Assembly (NCBI GenBank): GCA_963573385.1 | Contig: CAUYLG010013953.1 | Location: 1-64,000, forward strand | Direction of reading: 5' to 3' | Length of the DNA stretch: 64,000 nt | Source of the DNA: Cacajao melanocephalus | Taxonomy: Eukaryota; Chordata; Mammalia; Primates; Pitheciidae | Part shown: piece after piece, positions 54,897 to 64,000 of the stretch | Layout of the letters: each line of letters starts with the position of its first letter | Position numbering within the stretch: position 1 is the first letter of the stretch | Program-made: the position numbers and the translations under genes | The notes under the pieces: generated by a model | What the model saw: the letters and a program-made list of their open reading frames with translations, nothing else | What the model was told of the DNA's origin: nothing | Databases searched by the model: none

Positions 54897-57599
54897 TTGC
54901 ATAGTGACATAAAAGATATTTGTTTTTCTTAGTGTGCTCTTATATATATTTATTTACTTTCATTGGGATGTAATGTACATATTTTGGGGGTCTGTGTGAT
55001 ATTTTGATGTCTGTATACAATGTGTAATGATCAAATCAGGGTAATTGGGATAGCCATCACCTCAGACGTTTATCTTCGTGTTGCGAATGTTAAAACATTT
55101 CTTACTGGGAGTCATGGTCAAAACCTGAAAAATATATCCTTGTTAGAGGATTTACTGTTTTTTCTTTTCCCCTAGCTTTCCCGTGTTTTAAAAATACTTT
55201 TATTTAGGAAGGTAGAAAAAGGTAGAAAATGTAGAAAGTAATTTTTGGAAGGGAAAAGCAATGAAGAAAATGGAGATGAGTTATTCACTCAGCACATGGG
55301 TATCTGTGGGCTTTGCCTTTTAAAGGCCAGCTCAGTGGTGTCAGTGTGCGCAGCCCAGTTCCTGAGGAAGAGTGCAATTTTGGCTCTTTATCATCTCCCT
55401 GCAGGATGTCTGGACTATTTGCACTGGTTGAGAAGGCAAAGAAGTTGACCTGATAACTGTTGGTCATCCCATTTTTAGGAGGAATGGATTCCATGGTTAC
55501 AGAATCAGAGAGTGGGGGGAGGGGTGGGGAGAGAGAACTGTGCCAATTTACTAGGGGATGAAGAGGTAAAGAGGACAATATCAGGGAGGGCAGGTGTAAG
55601 AGAGGGTCAGGCTGGGAGGCAGGGCCACAGTTCAGTAAGATTGCAGAAAAAAAGCTTAGAACAATGGGGACAGGCAGAAGGTGGCTGAAGGTATAATTGA
55701 ATGGCAGGTTCCTTTCTAATCAGCTCCTCTTTCTGCCTCCTTCATCCTGTTGCCCCGGCTTTTGTTTTCCATTGTGACTGAGACGTAGCCAAACAGGATG
55801 TGACTGAGAGGAAGTTGTTTTAGTGCAAAAATAACTGATGTCTCATTCTGGAATATTATGGAAGCACCCATTCCTTACTGTGCGAGTGATTGTAGGCTTA
55901 CGTTTTCAGAATATTTTGCATAATCTTGGGACTTACGTTTGTACATTTAGTACTGAACATCTTTATTGTTTTCTTATTAGAGAACACACTGTACTACCTG
56001 AAAACTGGTTCTTTTCCTCCTATTGTCTGATATGAAACCAAACATTTTTTATTGTAAATGTAACAGTGTATATAGCATCAGTCTCATAAATATTTTAGTT
56101 AGGTACACAAACCATAGTTCAAGTTAGTTAATTGAGTTCTTTTCTAGAAAGTCAAGGAGTAACGTCATCAGGTTATAAACTCCATTATTAGTTATTTAAT
56201 AATTTATTTCTCTGGTTACATTTATATCTTAGGTGACATCAGAACATATTTGTCATCTCCTTATATAAAGATGTTGTGAAGAAAACCCACCTTATGTTTT
56301 CTTCCACAGCTTTTCTCTTTATGAGCTTTTATTTTTGTGCTCAAAGAATAGCAGCCAACTTTTACTTTGCTTTCCCCATGTGGTTCTGAAAGAGAAGTAG
56401 AGTTTCCTCTGAATCCAGAATTCCTCACATCTTTTTACCTTTCAACTTTGTTTTAAGCAAGTGAACTTATCATTCCAGGTAAATCTCCCACAGTTGCATC
56501 CAGGGGAAAGTATGTTTCAGACTTTGTAGTCTCATGGAGATGGGATGAGGATTAAGGGCCATTCTCTGCAGAACTTGTCAGAACCCAAACGGTTTCACAG
56601 ACACCTTTTCTGATTTCTTAAACCGAGTCTGTAATAAGTGCTTCATTCCCTAGATTCCAATCCAGAAAACAATATCCTTGCACTATGACACAAAGGAGCT
56701 GGCTAGGCTTCTGCCTGTGGGGTCAGCTGCTGTTGCATTTCTGGGTCTCCTTTGTGAAGAGGATGAGCTGATGGTCCTGAGGAGTTAGGTGTCTTGGAAG
56801 TAGTGGAAATAAATCATGATAACTCTTTAAATTAGAGTACATATTCTGGCCTCAAAATGTTTTGCAGAGTCCTCCTGTTCTAACCCATTCTGTTTAAATG
56901 ATCCAACAGTCAACACAATGTTTCTGATAATTCAGCCTTTTAAGGCTGAATAAGATGCTGTTGGCCATAGTCTTTGACTCTATATTGTTTATCTACTTGA
57001 AAATAAACTTTAGACACAGAGTATGCCTAAAGCCAACAGCAGACTTTCTGGAAATTCTTGAATGTTTGGTCCATAACTACTTCTTAAGACAAAGAAGAAA
57101 ACCTTGTCAGGGTGTGTCATTAGTGCTTGAATGTAGGATTTACAGGACAGGGTGGGGCTGGGGAATCCTCCCTGTTTTAGATGAATCACTCTCTTCCTTG
57201 TCTTCTCAGCAAACACCAGTTTCTACAGAGAACAGTTCTGCCCTTGTCCATTTTCTGTCTCCATTTTCCTCTCATTCTCCTCTCCACAGAACCCAGAGTA
57301 GTCAGTGGGCTTTGGGCAGGAAAGAGGCAACAGGGTGTCTGGGGAAAAGCCAGTTGGCTCTTCCTACCATCACAATATAGACTGACCACAGGTTATTTTA
57401 AGAGCAGAGCTGGTTTCCATCACTCTGAGAGTTGCTCAACTACAGTCTTTGGGATGGTATTTGTTATAGTTGTATTTTGTCCACTCTTAGATTATGAAAG
57501 TACATATTACAACTATTTATTTTACTATCTTTACTAAAATTTTAATTAAAAATAAGTGTGCTTGTTACAATAAGTAAACAGGCCCAAAGTTGTATAAAG

Positions 57600-58270
57600 G
57601 AAAGTTCATAAAACTTCATCCTCCATTCTCACATTCCTGAGAACACTGACATTAATAACCTGTTGAAATTCCCCTTTCACCAAACATATTGCTCATAGAA
57701 ATATAGATATACGTATGTAAGGTTTCAAAGTGTTTTTTATAAAAATATGTTCATGATATATAAATTATTTTGAAATTTGCTCTGTCACTTAAAAATGTTT
57801 CATAGATGTCCCTCTGGATCAACAGAAGATCTGGTTCCCTCTTACATACATATCAGCAAGCTTCATGATATTCCAACTGTCACTCCTGCACAGTTTATTC
57901 AGCCATCTCCCTATTAATGAACATTGAGGGTTTTTTCAGTTTTTAGCCTCTACGAACAGTACACAATAAACAACATGATATTAAATACTTGTGCTCTTAT
58001 TTCAGAAGGAGAAATTCCCCATTGTGGGATTTTTAAGTCAAAGGTTATTGTGTTTTTAATGCTTTAAATATTGCCAAGTTACTGTCCCAAAAAGCTGGAA
58101 CAATTCAGATTTCTGTTTCTCTGCATCGTCACCAGACAAGCGTAAAATGGTATTTTACTGTGCTTTCATTTGTATTTTGCTGTTTATTAGTGATATTTCT
58201 CATATTTTCATATATTTATTTGCCATTTGTGTTTTTTCTTCCTCTCCGACTTGCCTGTTCATATTCTTTA
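57600..58270 (-). mobile_element. Old L1-class fragment, antisense
   Basis: agtttattcagccatctccc, ggagaaattccccattgtgg, aaggttattgtg and ttgccatttgtgttttttc are typical of reversed old L1 ORF2-end/3' UTR DNA. The left border is uncertain and could belong to HAL1. Confidence 0.6.
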
Positions 58271-58299
58271 CTTTTTTTTCTCCTTTCTTGTGTAGTGTA

Positions 58300-58530
58300 A
58301 TAGTTTAGACTCTGAAGCCAGGCAACCTGAGTTAGAAGCCAAGCCTCTGTTTGAGGATGTAGGTCTTTGGGCAAAGTACCGAACACTCATGCCTTAACTT
58401 AGTGTCTTCTCTTTTAATGAGCAGGGACAATAATAGTACCTGCCTCCTAAGGTTGTATAAAATTAAAATGAGCACTTAGGGTGATATCTAGCAGGTAGAT
58501 ATCGGCTATTATCAATAAACAGCAGCTCTT
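58300..58530 (+). mobile_element. MIR copy
   Basis: gactctgaagccaggcaacc, tctttgggcaaagtacc, gggacaataatagtacctgc and aaatgagcac are MIR motifs in order. Confidence 0.75.
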
Positions 58531-59504
58531 ATCATTGCTATTCTTCCAGATACTGTTTCCTGACTTTGGGGCAAAGTCCTGCTCTCCCTGAACCCCATTC
58601 TTCTACCTCCTAGATTTTACTTGGTAATTCCTTCAGCCTGTGTTGAGCATCCCTTCTGTTTAATGAATCATCCTAGACCTTAGGAGGGATGGGAGGAACT
58701 TTAAGAAGCTGAATTTGCGTTTTATTTATCTCATAGCAGAGCTGTCAATATGTATCAGGTAGATTACAAGCTTTTAGGTTATTTTTACATCTAAAGTTGT
58801 GCCTTCTTTTCCAATAAATGATGTCTGTGGTAAGAATATATCTTTTGGGTGTTAGTGACAAAATCAGAATGCTTTGTGTCTATTTTGGCTAGTAGTTAAT
58901 TGTTTCTCTTTTCATATGTCTGCATTCCCATTTGTTCTTTAATTATACAGAGCTCATTAGTAGTTGTTCTTGCTTTGTTCATTTCTTATCTCCTAGCACA
59001 GTCAACTTGAGCAACAAGCATCTTTCAGAAAGGCAGCAGGAATTGCATCTACATTAAGAACCCATTCCTCTGCTCTAGTGTCTGAGATCATAACACAGTA
59101 TTTGCCTTTGTTGAAGGACTCAAGCGGATGATTCAGAAGTAGAATAGATAACTGTTGGTGGTGGCTTGCAGCACCTAGTACTGACGGTTTTGTTAGGAGA
59201 CACCACAGGCCATATGCAATGTAAAGCAATTCTTTGGGTTCAGTTAGGTAGATTCCACTTGCACATGTTCTCGCTCTTCAGGTGTGAAAAAATAGGAAAG
59301 GTGATAGGCAGGATAGAATAGAATGAAGTGGTCCCATCTCCCATGTGGAAAGCACGTGTCTCCACCATAGGCATGTGTTTTGCCCTGGAAGCATAAACAG
59401 ACGATTGCAGGAATGCCCCTTCACCTCCATAGCCTTCAGGCTCCCATTTAGCATCAAGATAAACTCTGCGAGGCAAGAGACTTGAGCCATCATCTTGTTT
59501 AACA

Positions 59505-59615
59505 TTTGTACCCAGAAATGAAAATGGAATCCAGAGAGGCTAAGTAGCTTGCACAGCTACTTAACTGAACTAGAACCAGAACCCAGTTTCCTAGTATTCT
59601 AGTGATCATTTTACT
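59505..59615 (-). mobile_element. MIR-like fragment, antisense
   Basis: ccagagaggctaagtagct, tgcacagctac and accagaacccagtttcct follow the reversed MIR order. Confidence 0.5.
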
Positions 59616-60699
59616 TAAACACAGACAGCTGATCATGATAGTTTGGATCATTGCTAAAGACCTATTATATACAACAATCACATGGCTAAGAAAATTAAGA
59701 CACTTATTTTCTCATTAGCCATGATTAGAAATGTAATAATAGACTTTGTTCAGCCGCCAACAGAGAAGACAAGACACCTTTTCCGTTGTGGCTGTGAGTG
59801 CCCCATCCTCAAGTGCTGAGATGTGACTCACGTCTTTGGGGAAAGTAGCAAATGAGAGAGTACATTCTATTCCGACCCATAGACTTAACTGTGGAGACTG
59901 AGAGTAGTGGAGAGCTCTGACTGCCAAGAAGAACAGAAGATAGACTTAGAGGTACCAGGCATGAAAAATCGTCAAGATGGAGATGACTTCTATCTTGCGA
60001 ATGTCTGAAAAGCCTCTCTTTCTTTCCGTTCCCAAATCCCACATCTCCAGCCCCCATCTCTGCCACCATCTTGTCTGTTTTCTTCCATGGCTTCTCCTCT
60101 GTCCACCTCTTCAATGTTGGCCCCCTGGGATTTTGTCCTCAGACTCACTTTCACCCTCTCCCTAAGGACATCTCATCCACTCCCAAGACTTGCACCCACC
60201 TCTGTGCCGACGTTCTCTAAGTCTGGAACTCCAGCCTTCCTCTTGGCCTTGAGTTCAAGTTTTATCCCTTTAGCTATCTATTGGATGTTTCCAGTTGGAA
60301 ATTCCACAGGCATCTCCACCCAGGCATCTCTACACAAAGATGATAAAGATATTATCATCTTTTTTGCAGATGTGTTCTTCTCGAGTTTTCTGTCTTATTC
60401 ATGGATTCACCATTCAGCAGGCTGCCCAAGCTAGAAACATGGGATTTGATTTGCTAATCGGCCCTGCTGTGAGACTGGGAGGCTGATGTTATAACCCAAG
60501 AAAGACGTGTGGACCTCCAGGTCTTACCCTTTCTAACCCATTGCTTCAACCCTACTCAAGTGATGGTTCTGAAATGTGGAACTCATTTTATTCTCTTGCC
60601 TAAAATGTTGCAGGATATTTTAGATTCTGAATGAAATCCCCAGTCCTTAGATGCAAATCCCAGACTCATTTCTCTTCACTTTTTTTTTTTAATCATGCC

Positions 60700-61035
60700 C
60701 TGACATTTAGTTGTGATGAGTGACTTGGTCATTGTTCAGGTGTGTCTTGTCCCTTTGCACCTGCTGTGCCTTCCCCTAGAATGCACTTTTCTCCTTTCCT
60801 GGCCAAGTGTTCTTGTCCTTCAAGATGGGCCTTCCCTTGAGAGGTGGTTCCTGACTACCACCCCCTTGTCCAAGTGGGCTCCCACTGTTCCTTACGTTTT
60901 ATTTTGTCCTTACTACCTGTTGATACGCTGTCTCCCCGCCTGGTATTCCTTGTGGGTAGGGACTTTCTTCATTCACATTTATGTCTCCAGGGCCTGGCCC
61001 ATAAGAGGTGCTCAATGAATAGTTACTGAATGAAT
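60700..61035. mobile_element. L2-like 3' end
   Basis: ccctttgcacctgctgtgcc, cttgtgggtagggactttc, cagggcctggcccataag and gtgctcaatgaatagttac are L2 3'-end phrases. Old L2-like text may extend to about 61320. Confidence 0.7.
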
Positions 61036-61552
61036 CAGCATCTTGTCCTTCAAGATCAGCCATCATTTTCTCTATCACACCATTCAAAATATATTCCTTC
61101 CTCTTCCCCTTCTTGTACCCAGTCATAGACTAGACCCGATTAAATCCTTTCCAGCATCTGGGCTCATTTCCATCCTCAGTGTCTGTCTGTGCATCCTTCT
61201 CATTCAGCCAGGGATGTTCAGCTCGATTCTACCCCTTCATTCCAAGCCTATCCCACATTCCATTACTTTATGAAACCTTTCTTGACACACAGATGCTTAA
61301 TTATTCTCTTTTGCATTCTTTGTGTTGACTTTGACTCTACCACTGGTTGTGAGCTTCAGAAGGGCTGAATCTCATCTTCCTTCTGTTTTTTCCCTCCTGG
61401 TGGTTACTTTTTGTGCTGCACACTCCCTGGCACACGAGGCCGAGCTTTCCGGCAGCCTCAGGCTTCAGGACTGGGCAGCTTTTAAATGTATTTGGATACC
61501 TTTGCAAGAAAAGGATTTTGTTAAATGTAATTTTTATTTATCTTGTTATCAG

Positions 61553-61627
61553 AGTGCCAGAGAAGCAGAAATCAAACTGAAAAGTGAAAGCAGAGTTAAA
61601 CTTTTTTATTTGGACCCAGATGCCCAG
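61553..61627 (+). CDS. DOCK9: DOCK9 coding exon i (about residues 322-346)
   Basis: This 75-nt phase-0 exon encodes 25 residues, SAREAEIKLKSESRVKLFYL then DPDAQ. The acceptor is atcttgttatcag and the donor gtaaga. It lies between the PH and DHR-1 domains in a charged, probably helical segment with no catalytic role that I know of. It follows a 9.3 kb intron. As a symmetric cassette its skipping would be silent for frame. Confidence 0.95.
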
Positions 61628-62799
61628 GTAAGAACTATCTAAATGTTTAACATTGAAAACCAAGTGTGGGAGAGAAAATCATCGATGGGCTTATTTGTTT
61701 ATTTGTTTGCTTTGTTTATTTTGGAACAATAAGCAAAATAACAATATAGAAAATTTCAGGGAAAAGAGGAAAAATAAAAACATATAATCTCATCACCACA
61801 GCCTTACTATTGTGCATATTTGATATTGAATAGATTTTTGAAAATTGAGAGAGATTTATTCAAAGACATTCTCTGTTCACAAAGAACATCTAATTTACCT
61901 GTTAAAATAACCATCAGAAAATAACAGGTATCACTGAAGATGCCTGGCAGTCAGTGATAATTCCTGGCTCAAGCTCAGTAATGTAATAATAAGTACTTTT
62001 CTGTTTCTTCACAGACCTTATAACCATATGTATGTGTGTATATATGTCTTTATTTTTTCTTTGTTTTTAAGCAGTTTTTGTTTATCATGGTAAAATATAC
62101 ATAATATAAAATTCACCATTTTAACCATTTCTAGGTGTACAGTTCAGTGGCATTAAATACATTCTCATTGTTGTACAACCATTACCTCTATCCATTTCCA
62201 GAACTTCTTCATTTTCCCAAATGGAAGCTTTGTACCAAAGAATAACCTTCCTTTCCTTCTTTCCCCATCCCCTGGTAACCTCTGTTCTATTCTATGAATG
62301 TGCCTATTTTAGGAACCTCATAAATGTGGAATCATAGAGTATTTGTCCTTTGTTTCTGGCTTCTTAAACTTAACATAATATTTTCAAAGTCTATCTATAT
62401 TGAAGCATGTGTCAAAATTTCCTTTCTTTCTGTGGCTGAATGTTTCATTGTATGTATACACTACATTTTATGTATCCTTATACATCTGTTGATGGACACT
62501 TGCTTGGCTACTGGATGGACATTGGTTACGTTGTTCGTAATCATAATTTTCAAGCTCTGTACATTTTCGGTACCATCAAGTCCTTGACCATTATTATAAA
62601 CTATGTATATAACTACTATAAACCGTAGAAACTGATTATATAATAGCAACACTATTGTGAGTAAGTATATATAGCTTATTGTGAGTAAGTAAGTATATAT
62701 AGCTTTTCCATGTTTTATTCTGTTTCCTTTGGATGCATTTATGATAATTTCTTAAAATGGGAGCATAATTTATTTATATGTTTACATTTTCTTTTAAAG
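61628..62799 (+). other. DOCK9 intron between exons i and j
   Basis: Most of it is an antisense L1M 3'-end fragment (about 62060-62550). The last 200 bp are AT-rich with a duplicated unit around attgtgagtaagtatatatag at 62655-62703. No extra exon is supported. Confidence 0.65.
62060..62550 (-). mobile_element. L1M 3'-end fragment, antisense
   Basis: aattcaccattttaaccatt, gtgtacagttcagtggcat, ccccatcccctggtaacctc, atgtggaatcatagagta and cttaacataatattttcaa match reversed L1M 3' UTR/ORF2 text in order. Confidence 0.82.
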
Positions 62800-62940
62800 A
62801 AGCTTGACTTCTTATCAGCTGAGCCAGAAGTGAAGCCATTCGAAGAGAAGTTTGGAAAAAGGATTCTTGTCAAGTGCAATGATTTATCTTTCAATTTGCA
62901 ATGCTGTGTTGCCGAAAATGAAGAAGGACCCACTACAAAT
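62800..62940 (+). CDS. DOCK9: DOCK9 coding exon j (about residues 347-393)
   Basis: This 141-nt phase-0 exon encodes 47 residues, KLDFLSAEPEVKPFEEKFGK through RILVKCNDLSFNLQCCVAE to NEEGPTTN. The acceptor is cttttaaag followed by AAG, a NAGNAG arrangement that could add or omit the first Lys. The donor gtaatt is weak at +5. Leu at about position 351 replaces the Ser I remember in human DOCK9. The exon is preceded by an antisense L1 3'-end fragment that stops about 0.2 kb upstream. Confidence 0.95.
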
Positions 62941-63427
62941 GTAATTTTTCTTTTTAAAAATAAAGATTTTGGAAAAAATAGACGTTTCAGACGTGCCTTT
63001 ACAGTGCAGCCTGTATGAGAAATCCTAGTTCCTGTTATCAAAGAGGTGTAGTATTTGGATGAGGATATGGAGGTTGTTTAGCCTGCAAGGACAGGATGTT
63101 CATGATGAAAGATGAGAGTGGTAGGTCTGTGCTCAGCATTCCGGGAGACAGAGTTCATCTTAGATGCTTCAGGGAACACGTCTGTGCTTTCTATGAAGCG
63201 TATGTTAAGTAGCAAAACACATAAAGGTAAAATAATTGTTTTGTTTGTTTTCTAAAATGTTTTATAACCAAATTCTCTGTATGCAAAATGATGAGACTGT
63301 TTATCTTTAGTAGTCATTTATGGCAGCAGTCCTTCATAGCTCCTGTCATTTCTCTTTTCACACAGCATTCTTTTGTCCCTGTTTGAGCCATAGTGATTGT
63401 TGGATTTTTTTGTTTCGTTTTGTTCAG
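62941..63427 (+). other. Short DOCK9 intron between exons j and k
   Basis: This 487-bp intron starts with gtaatttttc and ends in a T-rich tract and ttgttcag. The reading frame continues open for several codons past exon j before a stop, which explains a longer ORF there. No repeat is recognised. Confidence 0.7.
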
Positions 63428-63631
63428 GTCGAGCCTTTCTTTGTTACTCTATCCCTGTTTGATATAAAATACAACCGAAAGATTTCTGCCGATTTCCACG
63501 TAGACCTGAACCATTTCTCAGTGAGGCAAATGCTGGCCACCGCATCCCCGGCTGTGATGAATGGCAGTGGGCAGAGCCCATCCGTCCTCAAGGGCATCCT
63601 TCATGAAGCTGCCATGCAGTATCCAAAGCAG
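63428..63631 (+). CDS. DOCK9: DOCK9 coding exon k (about residues 394-461)
   Basis: This 204-nt phase-0 exon encodes 68 residues, VEPFFVTLSLFDIKYNRKIS through ADFHVDLNHFSVRQMLATAS to GILHEAAMQYPKQ. VEPFFVTLSLFD and the FHVDLN motif are conserved among DOCK-C/D proteins just before DHR-1. The acceptor is ttttgttcag and the donor gtaggg. Ala and Val occur near positions 432 and 436, where I recall Thr and Leu in human. It is the last exon in the window; the gene continues beyond 64000. Confidence 0.96.
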
Positions 63632-64000
63632 GTAGGGAGCATGAGCCCAGCATTCCTACTATTCAGACTCACTTTGCATGCTATGCAAATGCACTGAAAA
63701 TGCTCAAATTAGACCTTGTAATGCACAAGTGGGGTCATGAGACTCTTAATTAATAGTATTTATTATTAGACCATAAAAACAAGCTGAGAAAGAAGTGGCT
63801 TTTAATTTCTCATTTCTTCTTTCTAAACGTTCCCCTAGCTACCTCCCCCACCAAATAGGCTTTTGGAGCATGTGATGAACTGTTTGTCAGCTGACCAGTT
63901 TGGCACGAGGTGCTTTTTGCTAGTTGTTCGGTTTCACTGTTCTTTGCTGTTTAATGTTCATGGGATTTGTGTAATGCAGCCGTGAATTCTGCTTACTGAA
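63632..64000 (+). other. Start of the intron after exon k
   Basis: It begins with the donor gtaggg. No repeat or exon is recognised in the remaining 369 bases. Confidence 0.6.

Noticed and set aside
56955..57380. 141-codon open frame
   Set aside because: No domain, no similarity to DOCK9 and no flanking splice logic.

Overview
The window is primate nuclear DNA. It holds many full dimeric Alu elements of both old and younger type, primate L1 debris, MIR, hAT and Tigger fossils and a MaLR solo LTR. There are no bacterial-style operons, no CpG island and no complete gene. It lies inside one large gene on the + strand, DOCK9 (zizimin-1), a CDC42-specific guanine nucleotide exchange factor of the DOCK-D subfamily. 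Eleven coding exons are visible, from 11238 to 63631. They total 1254 nt and splice into one uninterrupted frame of 418 codons, about residues 44 to 461 of the human protein as I recall its numbering. The promoter, the first coding exon (about residues 1-43) and the 3' part encoding DHR-1 and DHR-2 are outside the window.

Layout. 1-11237 is intron 1 sequence with MER5A-like, AluY-like and other repeats. 11238-11354 is the first exon here. 11355-36482 is a 25 kb intron carrying most of the mobile-element load: tandem Alus, an RPL7L1 processed pseudogene nested in an AluJ-type element, an L1M 3' end, a 5'-truncated primate L1 with a microsatellite grown in its tail, a Tigger/MER2-like fossil, and an inverted Alu pair. 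36483-45960 contains five exons (DOCK-C/D N-terminal region and the first half of the PH domain) and a solo MaLR LTR split by an Alu. 45961-52274 is nearly Alu-free and contains the two exons that finish the PH domain and start the acidic linker. 52275-61552 is a 9.3 kb intron rich in old L1, L2 and MIR sequence. 61553-63631 holds three closely spaced exons of the region between PH and DHR-1.

The exons act together as the N-terminal regulatory half of DOCK9: an N-terminal DOCK-C/D-specific region, then a PH domain for phosphoinositide and membrane binding. Four residues differ from the human protein as I remember it, which suggests a non-human primate, though I could not check this. I found no new biological system. 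The points most worth checking are the nested pseudogene, an inverted Alu arrangement around the 90-nt exon, a NAGNAG acceptor and the species-variant residues.
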